Positions 16,853-27,560 of a stretch of 64,000 nt of DNA are shown piece by piece. The stretch is from positions 5,332,001 to 5,396,000 of the forward strand of contig NZ_VFPO01000001.1 of NCBI RefSeq assembly GCF_006716765.1, given 5' to 3'. The notes beneath the pieces are model-generated. The model ran no database searches. It saw only the letters and a program-made list of their open reading frames with translations, and was not told the DNA's origin. The stretch's first letter is position 1. Each line of letters begins with the position of its first letter. The stretch is from Actinomadura hallensis (GTDB lineage Bacteria; Actinomycetota; Actinomycetes; Streptosporangiales; Streptosporangiaceae). Position numbers and translations under genes: made by a program.

Positions 16853-17842
16853 TCACGCCTTCTTCGGCTCCGATTCGCCGCCTCCGGACACCGGGGCCCC
16901 GTCCCCGCCGGGGGAAGGCGAGCCGTTCTCGGCGGCGGGAGGCTCTTCCCCGCGCGACGATTCACCGCCGGGAGGCGGCGGCTCGTCCTTCGTGAGGGAG
17001 GGCTTCTCGCCGGGGGCCGCATCGGCCGGCGCGGAATCGGCGGGGGTCTCACCGGACTCGGCGGCGCCGGAGGCGGCCTCAGAAGCCGCGTCCGGCGCTG
17101 CGGACGTTCCCCCCTTGCTCAGGGAGGGCTTGCCGAGGTCGATGCTGGACGGGCCGTCTGAACCCGCCGCGTCCGCGTCCGGCCCGCCGTCCTCGAACTC
17201 GTCCGTCAGCAGCACGCCGACCACCGCGCGGATCTTGTGCTCCGGGACGGCGCCCGCCCGCAGCAGGCGCGGAATGGGCCCGGTCAGATCCAGGATCGTC
17301 GACGGCTCCGCGCGCCCCGACTCCCCGGCGTCCAGATACACCGACACCGCGTCGCCGAGCATCTTCTCGGCCTCCTCTGCGGTGCGCGCCGCGGCCTGCC
17401 CGCTGACGTTCGCGCTGCTGACGGCCAGCGGACCGGTCTCCTTCAGCAGCTCCACCGCCAGCTCGTGCATCGGCATCCGGACCGCGACGGTCCCCTTGGT
17501 CTCGCCGAGATCCCACAGGAGGTTGGGGTTGGCGCGGCACACCAGCGTCAGCGCGCCCGGCCAGAACTCGTCGATGAGGTCCTGGCCGTAGGTGCCGAGG
17601 TCGTCCACCAGCGCGGTCGCGGCCCGCACCGAACCCACCAGGACCGGCGGCGGCATGTCGCGCCCGCGCCCCTTGGCCTCCAGCAGCGCCGCGACCGCGG
17701 TGGCGGTGAAGGCGTCCGCCCCCAGGCCGTACACAGTGTCGGTCGGCAGGACGATCAGCTCACCGCGCCGCACCGCCGACACGGCCTCGGCGATCCCGCG
17801 GGTGCGCTCCATCGGATCGGAGCAGTCATAACGTCGGCTCAC
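16853..17842 (-). CDS. Threonylcarbamoyl-AMP synthase (Sua5/YciO/TsaC) with long disordered tail
   Basis: Makes threonylcarbamoyl-AMP from Thr, bicarbonate and ATP for t6A37 of tRNA. The YrdC domain covers residues ~1-205: RRGELIVLPTDTVYGLGADAF, SVRAATALVDDLG, WPGALTLVCR, TVAVRMPMHELAVELLKETGPLAVSSANVSGQ. GTG 17842 is chosen since SRRYDCSD is the usual actinobacterial beginning. The last ~115 residues are a Ser/Pro/Glu/Gly-rich tail with a repeated KPSLS/TK motif, which is absent from ordinary TsaC. Upstream lies prmC, so this belongs to a translation cluster. Confidence 0.92.
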   Translation of the reverse strand: MSRRYDCSDPMERTRGIAEAVSAVRRGELIVLPTDTVYGLGADAFTATAVAALLEAKGRGRDMPPPVLVGSVRAATALVDDLGTYGQDLIDEFWPGALTLVCRANPNLLWDLGETKGTVAVRMPMHELAVELLKETGPLAVSSANVSGQAAARTAEEAEKMLGDAVSVYLDAGESGRAEPSTILDLTGPIPRLLRAGAVPEHKIRAVVGVLLTDEFEDGGPDADAAGSDGPSSIDLGKPSLSKGGTSAAPDAASEAASGAAESGETPADSAPADAAPGEKPSLTKDEPPPPGGESSRGEEPPAAENGSPSPGGDGAPVSGGGESEPKKA

Positions 17843-17902
17843 GGTCGCCCGTCTTCCCATCTGCGCAGCGCTGTCGGGTATGGCACGGTAAGGATAACGG
17901 GG

Positions 17903-18927
17903 CTAGTCGGCCGCCAGCCGCGCGGTGACGAACCGGTCCCGGTCGGTCAGGTCGCGGCGGTTGCGGACGTCCCGCCAGCCGTTCTCCTCCGCGAAGATCC
18001 AGTAGACGGCGTTGCCCTGCAGGTCGCTGTGCTCGACCGCCGCGTAGCCGCCGGGACGCAGCAGCCGGCGCGCGGTCCGCTCGACCACCCGGATCGCGTC
18101 CAGCCCGTCGTCCCCGCCGCCCCACAGCGCGTCGGCCGGATCGTGGTCGCGGACGTCGGGCGGCACGTGCTCCCACTCGCTCATCGGGATGTACGGCGGG
18201 TTGCTGATCACGAGGTCGACGGTGCCGTCCAGCTCCTTCAGCGCGGTCGCGAAGTCGCCGAGGTGCAGCCGGACGCGACCCCGCTCGTCCAGCTCCTCCA
18301 CGTTGCGGGTGGCGTGCACGAACGCGGTGGGGTCCTTCTCCACCGCGTGGACGCGCGACCGCGGCGCCTCCAGCGCGATCGACAGCGCGATAGCCGCGGA
18401 CCCCGTGCCGAGGTCGACGACCAGCGGGTCCCGCACGTCCATGTCGTGCAGCGTCTCCAGCGCCCAGCCGACCATCACCTCGGTCTCCGGCCGCGGGACG
18501 AACACGCCGGGCCCCACCTTCAGCTCCAGGTAGCGGAAGTACGCGCGGCCGGTGATGTGCTGCAGCGGCTCCCCCGCCTCCCGGCGCGCCACGTACTCCC
18601 AGAACCGGGCGTCGAACGCGCTGTCGGGGACGCTGTGCAGCTCCGAACGCCGCACCCCGTGCACCGCCGCCGCCAGCTCCTCGGCGTCGGCGCGGGGGGA
18701 GGCCACGCCCGCGTCCGCGAGCCGCGCCGTGGCCCTGGCGATCTCGTCGAGCAGCAGATTCAACCCTTTAGAGGAGGAGGGCCGACCCCCCGCACCCCCC
18801 GCATTCGCTCCGCTCATGACCGAGTCTCCCGAGGGGGGACGACCCCCCACACCCCCCGCATTCGCTCCGCTCATGACTGAGTCTTCCGAGGGGGGACGAC
18901 CCCCCACACCCCCCGCATTCGCTTCGC

Positions 18928-18931
<4 letters not shown>
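17903..18931 (-). CDS. prmC: Release factor glutamine methyltransferase PrmC with repeated N-terminal extension
   Basis: Methylates the Gln of the GGQ motif of release factors. The Rossmann domain shows VDLGTGSAAIALSIA, and the catalytic NPPY is present (DLVISNPPYIP). ATG 18931 overlaps the prfA stop (ATGA). The first ~55 residues are three copies of a 19-residue unit (MSEANAGGVGGRPPSEDSV) encoded by 57-bp tandem repeats. The usual PrmC start corresponds to TTG at 18763 (LNLLLDEIARATARLADAG). Either the repeats are translated or the true start is internal; each unit begins with ATGAGC. Confidence 0.93.

Positions 18932-18934
<3 letters not shown>
18771..18934. repeat. 57-bp tandem repeat (about 3 copies) with G6/C6 hairpins at the prmC start
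   Basis: Units at 18821-18877 and 18878-18934, and a partial, diverged one at 18771-18820. The full units contain a GGGGGGACGACCCCCC hairpin followed by a second C run. Each unit carries an in-frame ATG on the minus strand and no stop, so the array reads through into prmC. Confidence 0.9.
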
Positions 18935-19992
<1,058 letters not shown>

Positions 19993-20052
19993 GCTGTGTC
20001 CTGGCCCGTCCCGGTCCCGGGGGCCGCGGCGGCCACCGGGAGCCGACTCCGA

Positions 20053-20089
20053 ACGGCCCGGGGACCCTCGCGAGGTCTCCCCGGGCCGT
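20053..20089 (-). terminator. Hairpin after rpmE
   Basis: 12-bp perfect stem ACGGCCCGGGGA (20053-20064) / TCCCCGGGCCGT (20078-20089), 29 bases past the rpmE stop and before prfA. No U tract. It may separate the ribosomal-protein transcript from prfA. Confidence 0.6.
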
Positions 20090-20117
20090 CCCTGGTCGCT
20101 GTATGCGGCTTTCCGGC

Positions 20118-20336
20118 CTACTTCTTGCCGGCCTTCTTCTTGTAGCGCTGCTCGAAGCGCGCGACCCGGCCGCCGGTGTCGAGGATCTTCTGCTTGCCCG
20201 TGTAGAACGGGTGGCAGTTGGAGCACACGTCCGCGTGGATCACGCCGTTCTCGGCGGTGCTGCGGGTCTCGAAGGTGTTGCCGCACGTGCACGTCACGGT
20301 CGTGACGACGTACTTCGGGTGGATGTCAGGCTTCAT
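20118..20336 (-). CDS. rpmE: Ribosomal protein bL31, zinc-binding form
   Basis: 72 residues. The Cys pairs CTCG and CSNCHPFYTGKQK mark the zinc-containing C+ paralogue (a zinc-free paralogue may exist elsewhere). The N-terminus MKPDIHPKYV is standard. Followed by a strong hairpin. Confidence 0.97.
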   Translation of the reverse strand: MKPDIHPKYVVTTVTCTCGNTFETRSTAENGVIHADVCSNCHPFYTGKQKILDTGGRVARFEQRYKKKAGKK

Positions 20337-20626
20337 GGCTCTCCTCGCTTCTGGCGGTCGCCGGGCGCTCCTGGGTCACATGGCCGTTCTGCACCCGACA
20401 GGGCCATGGGTGAAGCAGGGAACGTGAACCGGTACCGCAGCGGTCGCGAACCGCCCCCATCCACTCGGGGCCCGCGGTGCCGGTCCGCCGGACGCCCCGG
20501 ATGAGAACGACTCGCTCCAAGTGTGCCAGATACCTGAACGTGGCGAGGTCCTCGGGCATTCCCGGCCCGGCCCTCGATTCCGCGCCCGGGTCCCGCCGCT
20601 CGGATCCCGCCGCCGGCCGGGCCGCC

Positions 20627-21280
20627 TCAGCCGACGTCGCGCCCCAGGTAGGTGAGGACCGCCATGACGCGGCGGTGCCCGCCCTGAGCGAGCTGCAGGT
20701 TCAGCTTCATGAAGATGTTGGAGATGTGCTTCTCCACCGCGCCCTCGGTGACGACGAGATCCTCGGCGATGGCGGCGTTCGACCGTCCCTGCGCCATCAG
20801 CGCCAGGACCTCCCGCTCCCGCGGCGTCAGCGCGTCCAGCGGGTCGTCGTTGCGGCGGCGCCCCAGCAGCTGCCCGATCACCTCGGGGTCGATGACCGTC
20901 CCGCCGGCGGCGATGCGGCGGACCGCGTCGATGAACTCGGCGACGTCCGACACCCGCTCCTTCAGCAGGTAGCCGACGCCCTCCGCGCCGCCGCCGATCA
21001 GGTCGGTCGCGTACCGCTCCTCCACGTACTGCGACAGCACCAGGATCGGCGTCCCCGGCCTGCGCTCCCGGACGGCGAGGGCCGCGCGCAGCCCCTCGTC
21101 GGTGAACGACGGCGGCATGCGGACGTCCACGATGGCGAGGTCGGGTTCGTGCTCCTCGACGACCCCCAGCAGCCCCGGACCGTCCCCGACGGTCGCCGCC
21201 GTCTCGATCCCGGCGTCCTCGAGCAGCCGGACGAGCCCTTCGCGCAACAGCACCGAGTCCTCGGCGATCACTACCCGCAT
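20627..21280 (-). CDS. NarL/LuxR-family response regulator
   Basis: Receiver domain (residues 1-~120) with the acidic pair in VVIAED, phospho-Asp in LAIVDVRMPP, Thr/Ser in LVLSQY and Lys in YLLKERV. Then a LuxR-type helix-turn-helix (LTPREREVLALMAQGRSNAAIAEDLVVTEGAVEKHISNIFMKLNL). 217 residues from ATG 21280. It lies 74 bases downstream of the histidine kinase gene and is its probable partner. Confidence 0.93.
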   Translation of the reverse strand: MRVVIAEDSVLLREGLVRLLEDAGIETAATVGDGPGLLGVVEEHEPDLAIVDVRMPPSFTDEGLRAALAVRERRPGTPILVLSQYVEERYATDLIGGGAEGVGYLLKERVSDVAEFIDAVRRIAAGGTVIDPEVIGQLLGRRRNDDPLDALTPREREVLALMAQGRSNAAIAEDLVVTEGAVEKHISNIFMKLNLQLAQGGHRRVMAVLTYLGRDVG

Positions 21281-21354
21281 CCACACATTATCGGGGCGCG
21301 CGGGACGGCGCCGGGCCGCCTCGGGCGACCCGGCGCGGACCTCCTGCCGGAGGG

Positions 21355-22758
21355 CTACCACGTGCAGGGCAGATCGGCGCGGACGATCGTGGGCCCGCCG
21401 GGCGGGCTGTCCACGAGGAGCATCCCGTCGATCGTCGCGGCCCGGTCGGCCAGGCCCGCCAGCCCGCCGCCCGGGCGGGCGACCGCGCCGCCGACCCCGT
21501 TGTCGGTCACCTCGACGACCACCCAGCGGTCCTCGCGCGCCACCCGCACCGTCGCGCGGGTCGCGCGGGCGTACTTGGTGATGTTCGACAGCGACTCCGC
21601 CACGATGAAGTAGGCGATGCTCTCCACGGCCGCCGGAGGACGCTCCGGAAGGTCGACGTTCACCTCGACGGGCACGGAGGCGCGGGCCGCCAGCCCCGAC
21701 AGCGCCGGGTCCAGGCCGCGGTCGGTCAGGATCGCCGGGTAGATCCCGCGGGCCAGGTCGCGCAGCTCGGAGATCGCCTCCTTGGTGCCCTCGTGGGCCT
21801 GCTCGATCAGCGCCCGCGCGCCCTCGGGGTCGTCGTCCAGCTTGGCGCGGGCCCGGCCGATGTCCATCGCCACCGACAGCAGCCGCTGCTGCGCGCCGTC
21901 GTGCAGGTCCCGCTCGATGCGGCGGCGCTCGAACTCGGCGGCGTCCACCCCGCGGGCGCGGCTGGCCCGCAGATGCTCGGTGCGCTTCCGCAGCTCCAGG
22001 TTTTCGGCCTGCGCGGCGTTCGGGCCCAGCATCAGCCGCGCCCACGCCGAATGGCCGATCGCCATCACCCGCGTCACGTACATCGCCACGACGAGGAACA
22101 GCAGGCCGACCAGCGTCAGCGGCAGCGCCTCCACCGGGTTGCCCGCCCAGTACGACATGAAGCCGATCCCGACCTCGGCGCCGCCCGACGCCGCCACGAT
22201 GAGCGGCATCGCCAGCAGCATCCCCGTCGCCGACCACACCGTCACCGACACCACGAACTCGACCAGCGTCACGGGGAACAGCAGCGCGAGGTAGACGAGG
22301 TCCTTCCACGTGGCGGGGTCGGCCGCCATGGCCTTCAGCTTGGACAGCGGGTTCCGGCCCTCCGGCAGCCGCCGGTACGGGCTCGGGATCCGCACCCCGA
22401 ACGCCGCCCGGACGAGCTGGCGCTCCAGCATCGCCACGCCCCGCCACGCGACCATCATGATCGCCAGCATCGGCAGGCCCACCCAGATGATCACCAGCGC
22501 GACGGACAGGGTGAGCCCGACGGCCAGCCCGATGAACACGCCGAGCCCGAGCGCCAGGCTGGAGGCCAGATAGATCGCCGAACGCCAGGTCAGCGACGAC
22601 TTCGCCATCGCGACCGGCGTCCACCGGCCGTTCGCGACGGTCGCCGCGGCCTCCCCGCCGGCCTGCATCACGGTGGCCCACCGCGCGGCGGCCCAGCGCG
22701 CCGCGGCACCGCCGCCGGTCGCGCCCCCGCCGCCCGGGGACCTGCTCAGCTCGCCCAC
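21355..22758 (-). CDS. Sensor histidine kinase (HisKA_3 type) with membrane sensor domain
   Basis: Phosphorylates the downstream NarL-type regulator. N-terminal sensor region with about four membrane helices (residues ~55-235). Then the dimerisation/phosphoacceptor box ERDLHDGAQQRLLSVAMDIGRA (His in DLHDG), and an HATPase_c domain (N box ESLSNITKYA, DNGVGGA, GGGLAGLADRA). 467 residues. The stimulus is unknown. Confidence 0.92.
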   Translation of the reverse strand: MGELSRSPGGGGATGGGAAARWAAARWATVMQAGGEAAATVANGRWTPVAMAKSSLTWRSAIYLASSLALGLGVFIGLAVGLTLSVALVIIWVGLPMLAIMMVAWRGVAMLERQLVRAAFGVRIPSPYRRLPEGRNPLSKLKAMAADPATWKDLVYLALLFPVTLVEFVVSVTVWSATGMLLAMPLIVAASGGAEVGIGFMSYWAGNPVEALPLTLVGLLFLVVAMYVTRVMAIGHSAWARLMLGPNAAQAENLELRKRTEHLRASRARGVDAAEFERRRIERDLHDGAQQRLLSVAMDIGRARAKLDDDPEGARALIEQAHEGTKEAISELRDLARGIYPAILTDRGLDPALSGLAARASVPVEVNVDLPERPPAAVESIAYFIVAESLSNITKYARATRATVRVAREDRWVVVEVTDNGVGGAVARPGGGLAGLADRAATIDGMLLVDSPPGGPTIVRADLPCTW

Positions 22759-22926
22759 ATCGACCCTCCGTGCCCGGTACCAAACTACGACCCAAGCCTG
22801 CCGACCGAGCCCCGCGACCGACCATGACGCGCACCGGCCAATCGGGGGTGGGGTTAACCGGAGTTTTTCGTGCCCTGCCCCACTCCGCCCGCCCTGAGCT
22901 CCCGCCGGGGCCTCGCCGGTGGAGAC

Positions 22927-22964
22927 GCGAACGCCCCCGCCGGACGGCCGGCGGGGGCGTTCGC
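22927..22964 (-). terminator. Strong hairpin terminator of rho
   Basis: 16-bp perfect stem: left arm 22927-22942, right arm 22949-22964, 6-nt loop; ten bases past the rho stop codon. Core is GCCCCCGCCG/CGGCGGGGGC. Confidence 0.85.
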
Positions 22965-22973
22965 GGTTTCGGG

Positions 22974-25025
22974 TCAGCGGTCGTCAGAGACGGTGGTCTT
23001 CTGGACCTGCAGGAGGAACTCGGCGTTGGACTTGGTCTCCTTCATCTTCTCGATGAGGAGCTCCAGCGCCTGCTGCGTGTCGAGGGCGTGCAGCACCCGC
23101 CGCAGCTGCCAGACGACCCGCAGCTCCTCCGGAGCCATGAGGATCTCCTCCTTGCGGGTGCTGGACGCGTCCACGTCCACCGCGGGGAAGATCCGCTTGT
23201 CGGCCAGGGCCCGGTTGAGCTTCAGCTCCATGTTGCCGGTGCCCTTGAACTCCTCGAAGATGACCTCGTCCATCCGCGAGCCGGTCTCCACCAGCGCGGT
23301 CGCGAGGATCGTCAGGGAGCCGCCGTTCTCGATGTTGCGGGCCGCGCCGAAGAACCGCTTCGGCGGGTACAGCGCCGTCGAGTCGACACCACCGGACAGG
23401 ATGCGGCCGGACGCCGGCGCCGCCAGGTTGTAGGCCCGGCCCAGGCGGGTGATCGAGTCGAGCAGCACGACGACGTCGTGGCCCAGCTCGACCAGGCGCT
23501 TGGCGCGCTCGATCGCCAGCTCCGCGACCGTGGTGTGGTCCTCGGCGGGACGGTCGAAGGTCGAGTGGATGACCTCGCCCTTCACCGTCCGCTGCATGTC
23601 GGTGACCTCTTCCGGACGCTCGTCCACCAGGACGACCATCAGGTGGCACTCCGGGTTGTTCTTGGTGATCGCGTTGGCGATCGCCTGGAGCACCATCGTC
23701 TTGCCGGCCTTCGGCGGCGACACGATGAGGCCGCGCTGGCCCTTGCCGATCGGCGACACCAGGTCGATGATCCGGGTCGTCAGGATGCCCGGGTCGGTCT
23801 CCAGGCGCAGCCGCTCCTGCGGGTACAGCGGGGTCAGCTTGGTGAAGTCGACGCGGGCCTTGGCCTGCTCCGGCTCCATCCCGTTGACCGTGTCGAGACG
23901 CACCAGCGCGTTGAACTTCTCGCGCCGCTCCCCCTCGCGGGGCTGGCGCACCGCACCGGTGATGACGTCGCCCTTGCGCAGCCCGTTCTTGCGGACCTGC
24001 GCCAGCGACACGTACACGTCGTTCGGGCCCGCCAGGTAGCCGGTGGTGCGCACGAACGCGTAGTTGTCGAGGATGTCGAGGATGCCCGCGACCGGGATGA
24101 GGACGTCGTCCTCGCTGATCACCGGCTCCTCGTAGCGGTCGCGGCCGCGGCCCCGGTTGCGCTCGCGGAACCGGCGTCCGCGCCGGCTCCGGCCGCCGCC
24201 GTCATCGTCGTCGTGCTGGCCGCCGCCCTGGTTCTGGTTCTGGCCGCGCTGGCGCCCGCCGCCGCTCTGGTCGCCGCGCTGGCGCTGGCGCTGCCGCCCG
24301 CCGTCGCGGCCGTCGCGCCCGTCCCGGCCGTTGGACTCCCCGTCCTCGCCGTTCTGGTCGCGGGCCTGCTGCCGGTCGCCGCGCCCCTCGGAGCCCCCGC
24401 GGTCCTGCTTGTCGCCGCGCTGGCGGCCGTTCTGGCGGTCGGAACGGTCCTGCTGCTTGTCGGCCGCGTCCTTGTCCGCGGCCTTGTCCGCGGCGTCCTT
24501 GCCGGACGGCTTCGCCTCGGTCTCGGCGGCCTGGTCGTCGGTCTTGGCGGTCTGGTCGTCCGCCTTCGGCCGCTCGTCCTTCGCCCGGTCGTCGGCCTTC
24601 CGGTCGGCCGGCTCGGCGTCGGTCTTGTCGGCGGCCTTCTCCTCGCCCTTGCCGGCCTTCTCGGCGGCGGGCGCGGGTTCGGTGATGGTGACCTGCTCGT
24701 CGGACTCGCTCTTCGCCGCCGCGGTGCGGCGGCGGGGACGCTCGGTCTTCGCCTCGGCAGCGGCTCCCTGCTCGCCCCCCGCCGAGCCCTGCTCCTGACC
24801 GCCCTGCTTCTCCTGGATGGCGGCGATGAGCTGGCTCTTGCGCATCCCGGTCACGCCGGTGATGCCGAGGCTGGACGCGAGCGCCTTGAGCTCGGGGAGC
24901 ACCATCGCCGACAGGCCGGTGCCCGACCGACGGCGCCGGGGGGTGGCGGGCTCCGCGCCGGCCTGGGCGGCGTCGGCGGGTCCCGTGCTCGATGCGTCCG
25001 TAAGGAGTTCGCTGGATTCGCTCAC
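22974..25025 (-). CDS. rho: Transcription termination factor Rho, actinobacterial long form
   Basis: RNA-dependent helicase that ends transcription. Rho N-terminal helix domain (SAMVLPELKALASSLGITGVTGMRKSQLIAAI), then a large Arg/Asp/Gly/Gln-rich insertion (~residues 90-300). The RNA-binding cold-shock domain (VAGILDILDNYAFVRTTGYL) and the ATPase with P-loop PPKAGKT and Walker B VVVLLDSITRLGRAYN follow. GTG 25025 has AAGGA upstream; 683 residues. The insertion occurs widely in actinobacterial Rho and binds RNA. Confidence 0.97.
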   Translation of the reverse strand: MSESSELLTDASSTGPADAAQAGAEPATPRRRRSGTGLSAMVLPELKALASSLGITGVTGMRKSQLIAAIQEKQGGQEQGSAGGEQGAAAEAKTERPRRRTAAAKSESDEQVTITEPAPAAEKAGKGEEKAADKTDAEPADRKADDRAKDERPKADDQTAKTDDQAAETEAKPSGKDAADKAADKDAADKQQDRSDRQNGRQRGDKQDRGGSEGRGDRQQARDQNGEDGESNGRDGRDGRDGGRQRQRQRGDQSGGGRQRGQNQNQGGGQHDDDDGGGRSRRGRRFRERNRGRGRDRYEEPVISEDDVLIPVAGILDILDNYAFVRTTGYLAGPNDVYVSLAQVRKNGLRKGDVITGAVRQPREGERREKFNALVRLDTVNGMEPEQAKARVDFTKLTPLYPQERLRLETDPGILTTRIIDLVSPIGKGQRGLIVSPPKAGKTMVLQAIANAITKNNPECHLMVVLVDERPEEVTDMQRTVKGEVIHSTFDRPAEDHTTVAELAIERAKRLVELGHDVVVLLDSITRLGRAYNLAAPASGRILSGGVDSTALYPPKRFFGAARNIENGGSLTILATALVETGSRMDEVIFEEFKGTGNMELKLNRALADKRIFPAVDVDASSTRKEEILMAPEELRVVWQLRRVLHALDTQQALELLIEKMKETKSNAEFLLQVQKTTVSDDR

Positions 25026-25479
25026 TAAGGGTCCTTCCCAGGGAGCGGGCGTTGGCCGGTGCCCGGCCAGTCGACCCGGTGGTGCGGTCCGGCGGGGGCG
25101 CCGGAACGGGCTCCGCTGATCACGGTGGGGCCGGGATCTGCGTGTTCTGGGCACAGCCAGATGGTGGACGGGACGGTTCGCTCGTGCACGTTCCCGATAC
25201 CGCCACGTCCGAAGTTTCGCTGGAATGCCGGACAACGGATTGTCACGGTGTCGGGAAGCCTAGTACGCGGGACCGACACGGCCGAAGGGCCGAACTGGTG
25301 ACGCGCGGCTGACGAGCACGCTGCCCCGAACGGGGCATCTGGTGCGGCATTCAGCCTAACATCACCAGGCCGCACTGCTATTCCCCAGAGGTCGATGTCT
25401 TCGCATTTTACCTAGCGGGACGAGGCCGGGACCTGCACCGGCCGGACGCCGTGACGGCCCCCGGCCGCGGGCGCCGCCG
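25026..25479. other. Intergenic region upstream of rho
   Basis: 454 bases between the thrB stop and the rho start. It holds a hairpin TGCCCCGAACGGGGCA (25322-25337) and, on the minus strand, TAAAAT (25410-25405), which could be a -10 box for rho with a long leader. A long rho leader fits known rho autoregulation; the assignment is inferred. No gene seen. Confidence 0.4.
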
Positions 25480-26421
25480 TCAGGACCGGGACTCCGCTCG
25501 TCCGGTCACGACGCGTGCGCCGCGGGTCGCGACGTCCAATGGGTGCTTGAGCCACCCATTACCCACTTCGGGGGACATCGAATCAACTTGTGATGCGGTT
25601 GTGAAGGCCAGGACAGTAGGACCGGCCCCCGAGACCACGGCCGGGACGCCCTCCGCGCGCAGTCTCCTGACCAGCGCGGCGGACCCCGGCATCGCCGGGG
25701 CGCGGTAGTCCTGGTGCAGGCGGTCCTCCGTCGCGTCCAGGAGGACGTCCCTGTCCAGGCCGCCGGTGAGCGCCGCGATGAGCAGCGCCGCGCGGCCGGA
25801 GTTCGCGGCGGCGTCGGCGTGCGGGACGGTCTTCGGCAGCAGCCCCCGCGCCCGCTCCGTCGCGAGCCGCTGCTCCGGCACGAACGCCACGACCTGCGTG
25901 AACTTCGACTCCAGGCGCACCAGCCGCGGGCCGGACGGCCCCGTCCACGCGATGGTCAGCCCGCCGGCGATGCACGGCGCGACGTTGTCGGGGTGCCCCT
26001 CGATCTCGGTGGCGATGCGGAGCACCGCGTCGTCGTCGAGCAGCTTCCCGCCGGGGTGCAGCGCGCGCGCCGCGACGAGCGCGGCGACGATCGCGGCGGA
26101 CGACGACCCCAGGCCGCGGCTGTGCGGGATCCGGTTGCGGCACCGCAGCCGCAGGCCGGGCGGGCGGCCGAGTCCGGAACCGGCCAGTTCGTCCAGGAGG
26201 TCGAACGCGCGGTACAGCACCTCGACGATGAGGTGCTTCTCGCCCCGGGAGGCGACCTCGGCGCCCTCGCCGTCCACCTCGATGGACAGCCCCCCGCCGG
26301 TCACCTCGACCTCGACGTCGTCGTACAGGCTCAGCGCGAGGCCGAGCGTGTCGAACCCCGGCCCCAGGTTCGCGCTGGTCGCCGGCGCCCTCACGAGCAC
26401 CGGCCCTTCCGCCCAGCCCAC
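25480..26421 (-). CDS. thrB: Homoserine kinase
   Basis: GHMP-family kinase making O-phosphohomoserine for ThrC. Motif 1 is VRAPATSANLGPGFDTLGLALSLYD; the ATP loop is IPHSRGLGSSSAAIVAALVA; the C-terminal motif is VVSGAGPTVLAF. 313 residues. GTG 26421 lies one base after the thrC stop; GTG 26400 (VLVRAPATS) has a better ribosome site (GAAGGG) and may be the true start. Last gene of the operon. Confidence 0.95.
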   Translation of the reverse strand: MGWAEGPVLVRAPATSANLGPGFDTLGLALSLYDDVEVEVTGGGLSIEVDGEGAEVASRGEKHLIVEVLYRAFDLLDELAGSGLGRPPGLRLRCRNRIPHSRGLGSSSAAIVAALVAARALHPGGKLLDDDAVLRIATEIEGHPDNVAPCIAGGLTIAWTGPSGPRLVRLESKFTQVVAFVPEQRLATERARGLLPKTVPHADAAANSGRAALLIAALTGGLDRDVLLDATEDRLHQDYRAPAMPGSAALVRRLRAEGVPAVVSGAGPTVLAFTTASQVDSMSPEVGNGWLKHPLDVATRGARVVTGRAESRS

Positions 26422-26422
26422 C

Positions 26423-27490
26423 TCAGGTGAGACCGAGCTCGGACGCGGCCATGTGCGCGTCGACCTTGATGACGGTCGGCGCGGGCGCGCCGGAGATCGC
26501 CCAGTCGGGATCCTTGAGGCCGTTCCCCGTCACCGTGCAGACGACCTTCGACCCGGGCTCCACCACGCCCTGCTCGCTCGCCTGCAGAAGGCCGGCGACG
26601 CTCGCCGCAGAGGCGGGCTCTACGAAGACCCCCTCTTCCCTTGCGAGAAGCCGGTAGGCGGCCAGGATCTGCCTGTCGGTCACCGCGTCGATGGCGCCGC
26701 CGGACTCGTCCCGTGCGGCGACGGCCAGATCCCAGGACGCGGGATTGCCGATCCGGATCGCGGTGGCGATGGTCTGCGGCGCCGTCACCGGCCGGCCCTT
26801 CACGAACGGCGCGGCGCCGCTCGCCTGGAACCCCAGCATGCGCGGCCTCCGCGACGCCACCCCGTCCTCCGCGTACTCCTTGTAGCCCATCCAGTACGCG
26901 GAGATGTTGCCGGCGTTCCCGACCGGCAGGCAGTGGACGTCGGGGGCGTCGCCCAGCGCGTCCACGATCTCGAACGCCGCCGTCTTCTGGCCGAGCAGCC
27001 GGAACCGGTTGACGGAGTTGACGAGGGCCACCGGGTAGTCGGCCGCGAGCTTCTGCGCCAGCTCCAGGCAGTCGTCGAAGTTGCCGTCCACCTGGAGCAG
27101 CCGGGCCCCGTGCACCAGCGCCTGCGCCAGCTTCCCCATCGCGATCTTGCCGTTGGGGACGAGGACCGCGCAGGTCATCCCCGCGCGGACCGCGTACGCC
27201 GCGGCGGACGCCGAGGTGTTGCCGGTGGACGCGCAGATCACCGCCTTCGCGCCCTCCTCGGCGGCCTTGCTGATCGCCACCGTCATCCCGCGGTCCTTGA
27301 ACGACCCCGTCGGGTTGGCGCCCTCGACCTTGAGGAACACCTCGCAGCCGGTCAGCTGGGACAGCCGCTCCGCGGGCACCAGCGGAGTACCGCCCTCCAG
27401 CAGGGTGACGACCGGCGTCGCGTCCGTCACCGGAAGCCGGTCGCGGTACTCCTCGATAAGGCCACGCCACGCGCGGGCGTTCGCGTTCAA
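26423..27490 (-). CDS. thrC: Threonine synthase
   Basis: PLP enzyme converting O-phosphohomoserine to threonine. The PLP lysine lies in NPTGSFKDRGMT (near residue 60); the phosphate-binding loop GNAGNISAY is intact. 355 residues. TTG 27490 is used, preceded by GAGGAG. Confidence 0.95.
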   Translation of the reverse strand: MNANARAWRGLIEEYRDRLPVTDATPVVTLLEGGTPLVPAERLSQLTGCEVFLKVEGANPTGSFKDRGMTVAISKAAEEGAKAVICASTGNTSASAAAYAVRAGMTCAVLVPNGKIAMGKLAQALVHGARLLQVDGNFDDCLELAQKLAADYPVALVNSVNRFRLLGQKTAAFEIVDALGDAPDVHCLPVGNAGNISAYWMGYKEYAEDGVASRRPRMLGFQASGAAPFVKGRPVTAPQTIATAIRIGNPASWDLAVAARDESGGAIDAVTDRQILAAYRLLAREEGVFVEPASAASVAGLLQASEQGVVEPGSKVVCTVTGNGLKDPDWAISGAPAPTVIKVDAHMAASELGLT

Positions 27491-27560
27491 GTCGTCTCCT
27501 CGGATGACCTGCGATGTTGTCCGGATTCTATCGGTACCGGCCGGGTCCTTCCCCGGAGAC

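Noticed and set aside
20627..22834. Single 735-residue protein joining regulator and kinase
   Set aside because: The upstream part is out of frame with the real kinase (21355-22758); the regulator starts at ATG 21280.
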